NCBI GenBank assembly: GCA_016617855.1
Contig: JAECUM010003297.1
Coordinates: forward strand, 41,406-105,405
Source: Megalonaias nervosa
Lineage: Eukaryota; Mollusca; Bivalvia; Unionida; Unionidae
Reading direction: 5' to 3'
DNA: 64,000 nt
A program made the position numbers and the translations under genes. Every line of letters starts with the position of its first letter. Position 1 is the first letter of the stretch. Under the pieces are notes generated by a model, which searched no databases, was not told the DNA's origin, and saw only the letters and a list, made by a program, of their open reading frames with translations. Positions 1 to 10,235 of this stretch are shown in pieces.

Positions 1-55
1 AGTCGTTGGGAGCTGGTTGCCCTGACGTTATTTTAGTAGACGACTAATTAATAGA

Positions 56-175
56 ATGAGATGCAAGTGTGACTGTGATAGAGATTTATGTCTTGAGCAA
101 AATAAAATTGTCACATACTGTCAACAAAGCAACAACAGAGAAATAATAGGAACAGGTATAGACATACATAAATAA
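56..175 (+). CDS. short Cys-rich ORF, possibly spurious
   Basis: A 39-residue ATG-initiated ORF ends two bases before the PLA2-like reading frame. Its N-terminus is cysteine-rich (MRCKCDCDRDLC). It is not recognised. It may be the end of an upstream reading frame, a leader ORF, or chance. Nothing besides its position directly before a conserved gene supports it. Confidence 0.15.
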   Translation: MRCKCDCDRDLCLEQNKIVTYCQQSNNREIIGTGIDIHK

Positions 176-176
176 A

Positions 177-530
177 TTGGCAAATTGCCAAAACCAAAAG
201 GAGGCTGGACATTACAAATATACTGGAACTTATAATCCTCTTGATAAACAACTTGATGAAAATGATAATCCGCTGCCAGGACAAGAGCCTTACAATCAAG
301 TTGATGAGATAGCAATGCGCCATGATATCTGCTACCGGGACAACGAGCAAGATAAGGCTGGTTGTGATAGAGTAATGTTAGACGAACTTCGTGATATGAA
401 ACCGACAAATATGCGAGAACGTTTTGATAGAAGGCTGGTGCAGGGTTTTATTGGAGCAAAATATAAATTGGGTCTCGGTGAAGAATTGTATGATGATCTT
501 GCAGCTGAATTACACAAACCTAAAAAATAG
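177..530 (+). pseudogene. PLA2-like domain, N-terminal part of an integrase polyprotein
   Basis: The reading frame encodes a parvovirus-VP1-type phospholipase A2-like domain. Visible are the glycine/proline-rich segment (KYTGTYNPLDKQL), the linker NPLPGQEPYNQVDEI and the His-Asp catalytic motif MRHDICYRD, followed by two conserved helices ending in LAAELHKPKK. In the family these residues bind calcium and hydrolyse phospholipids. The listed start is a TTG and is probably not the true start: the sequence just upstream in another frame (LPKPKGGWTL) looks like the lost N-terminus, implying a frameshift near 205-215. The frame ends in TAG at 528-530, and the integrase continues in exactly the same frame with no spacer. 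I infer that the two were one protein and that the TAG is a nonsense mutation, or less likely a readthrough codon. Confidence 0.7.
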
Positions 531-1382
531 TTTACGCGACGTAAAGTTGTCGCAGATGCCGTTGATGACATCTGGGCAATAGATTTAGTAGATGTGTCAA
601 ATCTAGCTGAATTTAATGATAATAAGAAATACTTATTTAATGTTATAGATATTTTTTTTAGCAAATTTGCTTTTATTGTTCCAGTTTCAGACAAGACAGG
701 AACGTCAATAACTGACGCGTTAAAACAGGTTATCGTTAGTACAGAAAGAAAATCAAATAGAATCTGGACCGATCACGGAGCGGAGTTTTTCAATAAAAAG
801 TTCGAGCAGTTTTTGCTCCAAAATAATAGCAAAAAATATATTACAGGGAACGAAGGTAAAAGCGTTGTCGTCGAGCGATTTAATCGCACGCTGAACGAAA
901 AAATACATAAACATATGAGAGCTAAAAATACGAGTAAATATATTGACAATTTACAAAACATTGTTAATGAATATAATAACACGAAGCACCGAACCACCAA
1001 AATGTCGCCAAACGACGCAATTAAAAATCCAATATTAGCAAATGAAAACATGTACCGCAGACATAAATTTAAAGTTGGTGATAAAGTTAGAATTTCTTTG
1101 GCGGAAAAAAAAAACATTTGAAAAAGGATTTACTCCAAACTGGAGCGAAGAAGTATTTGTTGTTGATAAAGTATTTTAACAATACCTGTAACATACTCGT
1201 TAAAAAATTTATTAGGTGAACCTATAACTGGCAGCATTTACGAGCAGTAACTTCAGAAAACTGAACAAGATGTTTTCGTTATCGAAAAAGTTATTAGGAA
1301 AAAAGGCAATACAAGTTTAGTTAAGTGGCGCGGGTATAGCGATAAATTTAATAGTTGGATACCAACTAAGTCGATCCAATAA
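531..1382 (+). pseudogene. DDE integrase with C-terminal chromodomain, broken
   Basis: This is a retroviral-type integrase as found in Polintons and adintoviruses, the enzyme that joins element ends to target DNA. The three acidic residues are visible: D in AIDLVDVS (near 579), D in IWTDHGAEF (near 768) and E in VVVERFNRTLNE (near 874). A chromodomain follows (VKWRGYSDKFNSWIP, ending at TAA 1,380-1,382) that in related elements binds histone tails and may guide insertion. The frame is broken at an A-run (1,105-1,114), runs in another frame to about 1,180, returns to the original frame, and meets an in-frame TAA at 1,248-1,250. The N-terminal end joins the PLA2-like domain across a single TAG. 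The product cannot be made as drawn; identity of the domains is secure. Confidence 0.85.
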
Positions 1383-1443
1383 TGTTATTATAAATTTGTT
1401 CGTATTTCACAAGTATGGATTTACATTTGATAGTTTTACATAA

Positions 1444-1867
1444 TTAAATTAAATGTAATTTTCTTGCATCAACTGGCATTAAATTGAACATTTTAGCAAA
1501 AATAAAATCGTATTTTATACTCCTTTGCTGACCAGTTACTTTTAGATTTAAAAACGGTTTGATAAGCAGCCAAAATATTTGTTGTTCGGCAACAGTAAAA
1601 TTAAATTTTATTATTTTTTTTAGCAATGTGATACTTAACATTATATCGTCCAATTGTCGGTCTACTGTAATTTTTTCTGTCGGAGACGGCGACTATCTCA
1701 TCTTCATCGTCATTATTAAATAAAATATCATCTTCGGTATAGCTTGCAAATTTGTCTATTATATCGTTAGTGATTGTAATATTGTCTGCGACTTTGTCGT
1801 TAGTGATTGTATCACTTGCGATTGTATCTTCCGAATATATATCAGCAAGTCTTTTCATCAAGTTCAT
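1444..1867 (-). pseudogene. hypothetical element protein, frameshifted
   Basis: Two overlapping minus-strand frames probably form one gene. The first (1,867 down to 1,601) gives an acidic, Thr/Ile/Asp-rich 88-residue start. The second (from about 1,653 to 1,444) continues as KFNFTVAEQQIFWLLIKPFL and ends in ARKLHLI. They switch frame at an 8-base homopolymer run (1,614-1,621), the same kind of site that breaks the integrase and polymerase. I do not recognise the product. It is divergently arranged with the small ORF at 1,904, with 36 bases between the start codons. Confidence 0.4.
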
Positions 1868-1903
1868 ATTATAATATACTTTTATCTAATTTATTGTTAT
1901 AAG

Positions 1904-2186
1904 ATGACTAACGAGGTAAAATATCACCAAAAAGTTAATATATTAAATTATAACGAACTAGCTGAAGCAGTGAGAAAATGTCTGTTAGGGTATAATTCTT
2001 ATTCTGTCGATGTTATTGTTACGCAAGGCGAAAATGATAGGATATTGCTAACAGCAGCAGAAAAAAAATAAACTTAACGATAGCGCAATAATGACGCTGA
2101 AATTTGATAAAGATGATATTATAGCGTTTGCTCATAATTGTTTAACCAAAAAGGAGCTAGCAATTATATTTAATCCTCATATCTAA
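1904..2186 (+). pseudogene. small hypothetical element protein, frameshifted
   Basis: An ATG-initiated 55-residue ORF (1,904-2,071) contains NYNELAEAVRKCLLGYNSYSV and stops just after an 8-base A-run (2,061-2,068). A second frame carries on at once (LNDSAIMTLKFDKDDIIAFAHNCL...) to TAA at 2,184-2,186. Together they suggest one protein of roughly 94 residues broken at the homopolymer. No family was recognised. It lies between the integrase and the HNH gene. Confidence 0.35.
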
Positions 2187-2220
2187 AGATAATCCAAGTA
2201 TCGTATTCGCTTGAAAAAGC

Positions 2221-2979
2221 TTATCTTATTATTCTATCGGCAACAAATTTTACTACCCTGGGATTTATCTTGTAGTATTGAGCAGCAGATGAGATTGAAG
2301 GAAATTTGATTTCCTCATCTGTTTCGAGATTAAATGAAACAACAGGTTTTACCGGACATCTAAAATTAATACCACCACCTCGTCCTTTTCTCACATTTTC
2401 CTGCTGGGTAACTAGTTCTAAATTTTCCATTCGATTGTCAATCTTTACGTTATTGATGTGATTAATAACCAAACCATTACGTATAGGTCTGTTAAACGTC
2501 TCGTAAACAAAACGATGGCTAAGATAACTAACTTTATCGGTTAGTGTTCCTCTGACAGTTAACGTGAGATACCCCATATTATTCATAAAACCAACAACTT
2601 TTTTAGTTTTTCTTCTTCGAATAATTCCCTTATCATTTGCCTCGTATAAATCAAATACCGGATGCGGCTGAAATTCGTTTTGTAAAGATAAGTTTTCAAT
2701 ATTGTCATCAGTGACCGTGCCGTTAACATGATATACACGTTGTCCTTCTGGAATTTCGTCACAGAACAAAGTGTAAATAAAATCTTTCTTTAATATTTCC
2801 GTTCTCTCAGCATTATCACCTTTAACGCTAATCTTATAACCTGCTGGCGTTGCTTTACCAACAGATTTTTTAGATTTTATGTTAATAACCGAACCAAGTG
2901 CATTACCAGCGTACAAGTTGTACTTGAGGTGAACGTAATAATACTCTTGCTCGTTTGCGTTTGTCATATTTTGTTTCAT
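2221..2979 (-). CDS. HNH homing-type endonuclease with NUMOD-like C-terminus
   Basis: This intact 252-residue ORF encodes an HNH nuclease of the phage/homing type (HNH_3-like). The clearest motif is VINHINNVKIDNRMENLELVT (around residues 170-190), which in the family supplies the metal-binding His and the Asn residues that cut DNA. A second, diverged half-site motif, YHVNGTVTDDNIENLSL, lies near residue 85-100, so the protein may hold two modules. The C-terminus (PVVSFNLETDEEI...FPSISSAAQYYKI) resembles a NUMOD1 DNA-binding helix-turn-helix. It is on the minus strand, divergent from the polymerase, with 104 bases between starts. It is one of only two intact genes in an otherwise broken element, so it may be younger or under separate selection. 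Confidence 0.75.
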   Translation of the reverse strand: MKQNMTNANEQEYYYVHLKYNLYAGNALGSVINIKSKKSVGKATPAGYKISVKGDNAERTEILKKDFIYTLFCDEIPEGQRVYHVNGTVTDDNIENLSLQNEFQPHPVFDLYEANDKGIIRRRKTKKVVGFMNNMGYLTLTVRGTLTDKVSYLSHRFVYETFNRPIRNGLVINHINNVKIDNRMENLELVTQQENVRKGRGGGINFRCPVKPVVSFNLETDEEIKFPSISSAAQYYKINPRVVKFVADRIIR

Positions 2980-2994
2980 TATACTATAAGCATT

Positions 2995-3064
2995 TTATAT
3001 CTCTAATTGATTTTTCAACTGGCGTGCGGTGAGTTATCGATCGAACAATCAATTAGAGATATAA
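2995..3064. promoter_or_regulatory. perfect 18-bp inverted repeat in a divergent promoter region
   Basis: The arms TTATATCTCTAATTGATT (2,995-3,012) and its exact reverse complement (3,047-3,064) are separated by 34 bases. The repeat sits centrally between the start codons of the HNH gene (minus strand, start at 2,979) and the polymerase (plus strand, start at 3,084). It could be a shared operator, a cruciform or a replication signal; no function is known. Perfect arms in a decayed element are notable. Confidence 0.6.
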
Positions 3065-3083
3065 TATTACACTATATATAACA

Positions 3084-6000
3084 ATGCTGAAATTACGTGA
3101 TATAGCTAAAAAGAGCCTTATGGGAGAACCTGAAAAAATAGCGACTGCCTTTACAGGATTTGACAACAGTTATCGGTTCGATAAACAAATCGTACTGGTA
3201 AATTTCACTGCAACAAATCTCTATCATTTGCTAGAGCCAACTGTAAAACGTGAACTTGAAAAACATAAGGGTCTGAGAATATTAGTGCAATATCACATTA
3301 TATTTTCAAAGCTACTTGTGACAGACAAGAAAACTGCAAACTCTTACATTAACGCAAAATCAAGGCGTGTTTTACTTGGGACTAATTTTTCATCACTAGC
3401 TGATGAAATACACCTGGAAATGTGGAAAAAGATAGAAGAATTTACCGAATCGGGTTCGGGTTGGAAGTTTGAAATTATTACTGAAATTTTATTTCACACA
3501 ATAAAATATAACGTATTACGCTGTAGTTCGTATACTGACCTACCATAAAAAATAAAAAATAAAAAATGCTGTATAAACGTAAAGAACGTCGATAACAGAT
3601 GGTTTCAGTGGGCTATTCTTTCTGCGCTATTTCCAGCAGAACAAAATGCTGATCGCGTTGACAAGTATTTTAGTCACGTATCAAAATTAAATTTTAATGG
3701 TATTGACTTTCCAGTTGCAGAAAATCAAATACCAAAGTTTGAAAAGCAAAATAATGTTTCAATAAATGTTTTCGGACTAGATGATAAAGAAAACGTCTAT
3801 CCGAGATATATTTCAGAAAAAGCTTCACAATCGACAATAAATTTTCTGTTTTATAAAAATCATTACGTTTGGATTAAAAATTTTAATGGACTAGTTGGCA
3901 GACAGTATAGTAAACAAAACAATAAAAAGTTCTTCTGTTATCGCTGCTTGCACGGTTGCTCTGACAATGAAAAATTACAAAAGCATTTGCATTACTGTAG
4001 TGGCGTACAACGAATAACAGTGCCGTCCAAAGAAAATAGTTTATTACAGTTTATCAATCATGAGCATAAACTAAATATTCCTTTCGTTATATACGCTGAT
4101 TTCGAGTGCTTGCACCAGCCTGTACTTGGCGTAGAAAATAATCCTGACAAATCGAGTACAAGAAAAACTCAAAATCATGTTCCATGCGGTGTGGCGTACA
4201 AAATAGTTTGCTGTGCTGATTCGAGCTTATCCAAACCAATCAAATTATATCGCGGTAAAAATCCAGCTGTTTGGCTTCTCAAGCAGTTAATTAGCGAAGT
4301 TGATGATATATTTAATCGTTTAAAAAGAATAATTCCAATGATAAAACTGACATCTCAACAAGAATCTGATCACGAGCAAGCGGAATTTTGTCATATTTGT
4401 GAAACAACTTTTGAATAGCCTGATAATAAAAAAGTACGTGACCATTGTCATCTAACAGGACAGTATCGTGGAGCGGCTCATGATAAACGTAATTTAAGGT
4501 TTCATGCTCCAGATTTTATTCCAGTTGTTCTTCACAATTTCAGAGGATATGACAGTCATATTATAGTAGAAGCTTTTGGTGATCCTGAAATAAAATCTCG
4601 TTTAAAACTCAATAACGTAATCAAGTGTATTCCAAATAATTTTGAAAAATATATGTCAGTTACTTTAGGTAAGTTGCGTTTTATTGACAGCCTACAGTTT
4701 ATGGCAGTATCATTGGATGAGCTAGTGGAAGGTTGTAGCGAGTTTAATAACCTACGAGACTGTTTTGGAGATAAATTTAATCTACTGACTAAAAAAGGAG
4801 TATTTCCGTACAAGTATCTCGACGACTGGAGTAAATTTGATGAAACGTCTTTACCTAACAAGGATAAATTTTATTCGCAACTTAAAAATGAAAGTATAAC
4901 TGATAGCGAGTATAAGTATGCACAAGATATTTGGAAAGAATTTGATTGCAAGACGTTTGGTGATTATCATGATTTGTATCTGAAAACTGACGTGTTATTG
5001 CTGGCGGACGTATTTGAAAGTTTTCGAAAAGTGAGCTATAACAATTACGGACTTGATCCTTGCTGGTATTACTCTTCCCCTGGGTTATCTTGGGATGCTC
5101 TGTTAAAGTTTAGTAAAGTAAGGTTAGAATTACTGACTGACGTTGACATGTTCAATTTTATCGAAAAAGGTATCAGAGGCGGTATTAGCGTTATAACAAA
5201 GAAATATTCTGAAGCAAACAACAAATACCTGAAAGAGTACAATCTTAAGCTTCCTTCGAAGTATATAATTTATCTAGATTGTAATAATTTGTACGGTTAT
5301 TCTATGGCCGAACTAATGCCATTTGGTGGATTTCGTTGGATTACGACTGAACAATTTCTATCGGAGACAGAAAAAAGACACCCGACGATATTTCGTATTT
5401 CGTTGAAGTTGATCTCGATTATCCAACTTCGCTAAACAATTTACACAACGGTTATCCTTTCTGTGCGGAATCAATGATAATTAATTATAGTTTGTTATCT
5501 CAAGAACAACAAGCGATAGCATCACCAAAACAAAATTCTATGGTAAAAAAACTAGTACCAAATTTACTCGATAAGCGAAATTATGTTTTGCATTACAGAG
5601 TTTTAAAACAAGCAATAGACGTTGGTCTTGTGTTGAGGGAAGTTCATAGAGTTTTAAAGTTTAATCAGTCACCTTGGATGAAAGGTTATATTAACTTAAA
5701 CACTTCGAGAAGAGCTGTAGCGAAAACCGATTTTGAAAAAAAAAAACTTCTTTAAGCTTATGAACAACTCCGTTTTTGGTAAGACGATGGAAAATATTAG
5801 AAAACGAGTAAATATCGAGCTAGTTAATGATATCTACCGCAGGAATAAACTTGTGTCAGACGATGATTTTGTTAGTATGAAAATTTTTAATGAAAATCTT
5901 GTCGCGATACAAAGAAGAAAAACAAATCTAAAACTAAATAAGCCAATTTACGTTGGAGCTTCCGTGTTAGATTTATCGAAGTGGCTTATGTACGATTTTC

Positions 6001-6548
6001 ATTACAATTTTGTTAAAAATCAGTGGCCGTCAAGTAGACTATTGTTTACTGATACCGACTCACTCGTGTATGAAATCGAATGCGAGGACGTCTATCAGGA
6101 TATATACGATAATCGACATCTGTTTGATCTTTCCGATTACCCTCGTGACAGTAAATTTCATGATGACATAAATAAAAGGGTTATTGGTAAGTTCAAGGAT
6201 GAAATGAACTAGAGCATCATCAAATACTTTATTGGATTGCGCAGTAAAATATATGCCGTATTGCTAGACAATAATAAAATAACGAAGAAAGCAAAAGGTC
6301 TGCCTCGCAATTTTGTTAAAAAGCTTATGAAATTTGATGATTACAAGTACGCACTTGACGGCGGCATTAGTTTTATAAGAGCAATGGCTATTCGAACAAA
6401 TCATCATAAACTCGAAACAGATGTCATTATCAAACGCGGATTGAGTAATTTTGATGACAAACGTTATTGCGAAAATGGAGTAGATACATTTGCATTTGGG
6501 TATTGTTTTGATGATAGATCTATACTCGATATTATATTCGATGACTAG
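3084..6548 (+). pseudogene. protein-primed family-B DNA polymerase (DNA_pol_B_2), broken
   Basis: This is the replicative polymerase of Polinton/adintovirus-type elements. Exonuclease motifs are visible: IYADFECL (near 4,090), HNFRGYDSHI (near 4,535) and YLKTDVLLLADVF (near 4,975). Polymerase motifs follow: YLDCNNLYGYSM (motif A, near 5,275), KLMNNSVFGKTMEN (motif B, near 5,755), FTDTDSLVYE (motif C, near 6,050) and a KKAKG motif near 6,285. A Cys/His knuckle (CYRCLHGC...HLHYC) precedes the exonuclease. The N-terminal region keeps the family pattern CCINVKNVDNRWFQWAIL. Breaks are an in-frame TAA (3,546), an in-frame TAG (4,416), a frameshift near 5,370-5,400, another at an 11-base A-run (5,736-5,746), and an in-frame TAG (6,210). 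Between the breaks all motifs are intact, so decay is recent or partly due to assembly error. Confidence 0.9.
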
Positions 6549-6578
6549 GTATGAAATTTTGTGTGAACAATAAAAATA

Positions 6579-7028
6579 ATGTTTGAAAATTTGACAGTGA
6601 CAAATAGCTACAACAGCAAGATCAAATGTCTAATGATAGACGGCAAACAGTTGACAGTTGAAATTAATAATGAAATATCAGGTATATGTTTTGCTGCAGC
6701 TCGTGACAAGCTAAAACTTTCGCTTATCAGATCTAGTGACAGCGAGTATTTCAATTACCTTGATCAACTGAGCCAGAAGTTATCAGCAGGATTTAAAAAC
6801 TTTCATGATCCGATAAGTCAACAAAAATATACTAAACTTACTATCGATCTCGATCGGTCAAAAGTATATTTTATCGACAAAAAATATCCTCTTAACAAGC
6901 TGCAAATAAAAGATTTGTTTCAATGTCGTCGCTGTGTGAGCGGCAAAATAAAATTATGTCTCTATTATCATGATGAAATATTTCTAATATCAACGGTTGA
7001 AACAGTGATAATTGGTGATGAGGTCTAA
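6579..7028 (+). CDS. hypothetical protein downstream of polymerase, intact
   Basis: A 149-residue ATG-initiated ORF begins 30 bases after the polymerase stop codon, in the same orientation. It has no signal peptide, membrane segment or catalytic motif that I recognise. The C-terminal third contains FQCRRCVSGKIKLCLYYHDEI, with a CxxC pair and an alternating beta-strand pattern, so a small metal-binding or nucleic-acid-binding fold is possible. Its position next to the polymerase suggests a role in replication, for example single-strand DNA binding, but this is inference. It is uninterrupted although the polymerase before it has five breaks. Confidence 0.55.
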   Translation: MFENLTVTNSYNSKIKCLMIDGKQLTVEINNEISGICFAAARDKLKLSLIRSSDSEYFNYLDQLSQKLSAGFKNFHDPISQQKYTKLTIDLDRSKVYFIDKKYPLNKLQIKDLFQCRRCVSGKIKLCLYYHDEIFLISTVETVIIGDEV

Positions 7029-7079
7029 ACTTTCACTTACCTTCTTACTCCAGCGAAAAATCCTATGCGTAATTGAAGG

Positions 7080-7370
7080 GGGTAGAGGTCCTGGGTTAGA
7101 AATCTCCTAGCTAAAAACTGAAAGTCTTGTTGGGATAGGGATTGGTGGGTCTCCGACACGGTAATTTGTATTTGTTTGGAGGGTCTCCGAGATGGTAATT
7201 TATATTTGTTTGGAGGTGGGTAAAGGTCTTGGATTATATTTGAGGTAGAAATCTCCTAGCTAAAAACTGTAAGTCGTTTTGGGATAGGGATTGGAGGGTC
7301 TCCGAGATGGTAATTTATATTTGTTTGGAGGGTGGGAGAGGTCCTTGAGATAGAAGTCTCCATTTCCCTT
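7080..7370. repeat. tandem repeat of about 115-135 bp, 2.3 copies
   Basis: Two copies share blocks such as AGAAATCTCCTAGCTAAAAA, GGGATAGGGATTGG and GGTAATTTATATTTGTTTGG, with a third partial copy near 7,330-7,370. The repeat directly follows the last element gene and could be subterminal DNA of the element or its flank. Confidence 0.75.
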
Positions 7371-7432
7371 ACTACTTGCAACACTCTCGAAGTAAAAACA
7401 CAAAAGCACACACATAGATGTAGATAGAGATA

Positions 7433-7583
<151 letters not shown>

Positions 7584-7599
7584 GTCGTATGTATGCAAG

Positions 7600-9109
7600 C
7601 ATTACCAAGGAATATACATAATTTTGACTGTTAATACGTCTATATAATGATTACATTTTGGAATTATTTTTTTTTTTTTATGCTTCATTCGAGTGAGTAC
7701 TGCTTTTTAACTTAAAAAGCAGCTACAATGAACTGTGCCACGGTTTTGTGGAATCTACACATTAATAATGTTTCCTAATGTAATCTTTGACTTTATAATT
7801 AGCATCTGTACAAAGTATACGAAATTCCTCCACCCCTTGGCTTAGCTTCCTGGGCGCTCACCCATATCCCCCCGACGGCCCTGTATGGATGTTTATCTAT
7901 CTGTCTGTGTGTTTGTATCAATTTACAGGTTTTAAAGGCACATCAGCACAATTATATAGTACCCATTGAGTTGGGCCTCCCAAAATAGGCGTTTCAATAC
8001 AAAGCAAAAGGCAAGAAAACATGAAATAATGTAAAATACAAAGTTTATTTGTACCTTTAAAAAATTTTGAACCTAAATCTTTTAAAACTCTGAGATATTC
8101 TCAGTGTGAACATCATTACGGGACGCATCCCAGTTATTGGATTTGCTGTTCGGTAGGAAGACACTAATCAACAGTTTCAATATTTCAATTATCTTGTGCC
8201 AGTTTATGTTACATATATATATAAACTAGGATCAATGCGAAGCCGATACATCGTCGTGCTTAAAACAGTCGATATGTATTTACAGTGTTTATAGTCGTCG
8301 GAGATCTATTTCATATCGTAAACCTGTTCCAGTGTTGATGTAACTACATCCCGTTTTTCGAGCCCTCAGTTATTATGCATTTTAAAATACATTGTCGGAG
8401 ATGACGATAGACAATGAAACGGATAATTATTCTTTTTATTTAAACATTGAAAGTTTTACACAATTGATGGTCCAAGCAATACAAGCATGAAATAATTGAT
8501 ACAAAAACTTAAATAATTGATATGCTGGTATGCATTTTGTTGCGCCAAAAAATTAGCTAAATATATAGTCCACCCCACAAGGAGGCTATTACATAAAATA
8601 AGTATGGGAAATGCTAATTGAAAAAGTATGATAACTGTTAACAGATGAGTGATTCATGTATTTAAAAATTCATAAAATATGCAGTGGTTGAAGATTTATT
8701 TTACATCAAATTCATCGATAAACATTTAATGAGATCACATCAGTGTTCTAAAACAGAAATACCAGTTATGGCAGGTCATCGCTAAATGCTGTTTTCTTAG
8801 GCAACACTCCAGTTTTCACAATTTGACTTTCTGTCATGTATATCGTACGCTTGAGGTTAAATGCTTGCGGTTAAAAAAAAATATGAAGAAACATCGGGAC
8901 TCTTTTCATTTCATACGATCCAAAATAAAGTTTTATATCAGTGTAGCCAGTGATTGTATCAGTCTTTCAAGCCAGAAGTTCTTGCGTCCGTTTACATCCA
9001 ACTTGTGAACTTGCAGAAACGCTTAAAAAATATTGGAAATTTGGTAGCTTTGCCCTGTTCCGGTGAGAAACAAATTTGTCTATACTAAGCACTCGTATCG
9101 AACTTTAAG
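7600..9109. other. non-coding stretch, no gene seen
   Basis: The sequence is AT-rich with stop codons in all frames and no recognisable domain. It holds nothing beyond short A- and T-runs that I can support. Confidence 0.5.
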
Positions 9110-9720
9110 TACCTACTAAAGTCCATTTGAACACGATCTAATTTGGTATACCCTTCCAGTTTTCTAAAAAAAATAATAAATTTTTCAAAAAAAGTAGTTC
9201 ATCAAATTAAAAATGACAACTGCAAAAGCCGACAACAGGAGCGTTCAGTTATCTTGACCAGATAAATGAATATCATTTTAAGTTAAAAGTATAATTTATA
9301 GCAGATGAAGCTAGAAGCGGAAAATCCTGCATATATATAAATCGGTTATTTGTGCAAGTAATTGTTGGTAAATGCCGACATACCATGCGGTGGGGGTGGG
9401 GTGAAACTGGTACATTGTGATACTTTTACTATTTCATTCCTTATATCAGGGAAACTTTTGCAAAGAATAACTTTATACCAGTCATACCCATAAAACCTTC
9501 AAAAATTACCCACAAAGACTTGGCTGATTTGCACAGGAATTATCGCGTCCACCGTCTGCAATAAATTCAAAGTAGCATTAAATCTGACCGCTGAAAATAA
9601 GTGAACTCTCGTTTTGTCCAGGTTTGTAGTTATCATTTTGAATCTCTTGATATTTTCCCAACAGAAATTTGGAAAGGTACATCTATTAGACCGTGTTGAA
9701 ATGGACTTAAGAAAAGAAGG
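9110..9720. mobile_element. inverted-repeat element, about 610 bp, possible MITE
   Basis: A left arm near 9,110-9,165 (core AAAGTCCATTTGAACACGAT) is matched in inverted orientation near 9,665-9,720 (core GACCGTGTTGAAATGGACTT). The arms are about 45-55 bases with several mismatches and flank about 500 bases without coding capacity. Target-site duplications were not identified, so the exact ends are uncertain. Confidence 0.5.
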
Positions 9721-10196
9721 TCCATCTTTTTCTAAAATTTCTTACGAAATGAAATATATCGACGTTGGCGGATAGTTGCAATGACGCTAACGTAATATAG
9801 CCTGCCTACAAAACTGTCTTTCTTTGTATCTAATGAAATCGCATCCATTTATTGAAAGTAGTAGTAATTGTGGTCCAAGCGTAAATAAGGAACGTACATT
9901 ATCTAGTTACCTACCTACCTTACTACCAACAGATCTATCTCACATTTGGTGTCTTCACCTCAGGCGAAATTATATCTATTTATTACTTTAGAAGTCTTAT
10001 GGTCCAAGGGCGGAGAGAATAAAAAGAGAAAATATATCTGGATTAATCGGTTATGAGCTGAAATAAATTCTGAAATTCCTCGATCGTAGTCTTGCGCATT
10101 TAAAAAAAAAAAAAACAACGTTTTTTCCAAACCTTCATTTTTTAATTTTTTTTTCTTGCTAATTATTGTGCTGGATCATTGAGATAGATTCAGTCG

Positions 10197-10235
<39 letters not shown>

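Noticed and set aside
177..530. Venom-type secreted phospholipase A2 gene
   Set aside because: The domain is of the viral/Polinton type: no signal peptide, few cysteines, and it is in frame with an integrase.
2971..3090. Terminal inverted repeat of the Polinton
   Set aside because: The 18-bp arms are internal, between two genes, and only 34 bases apart.
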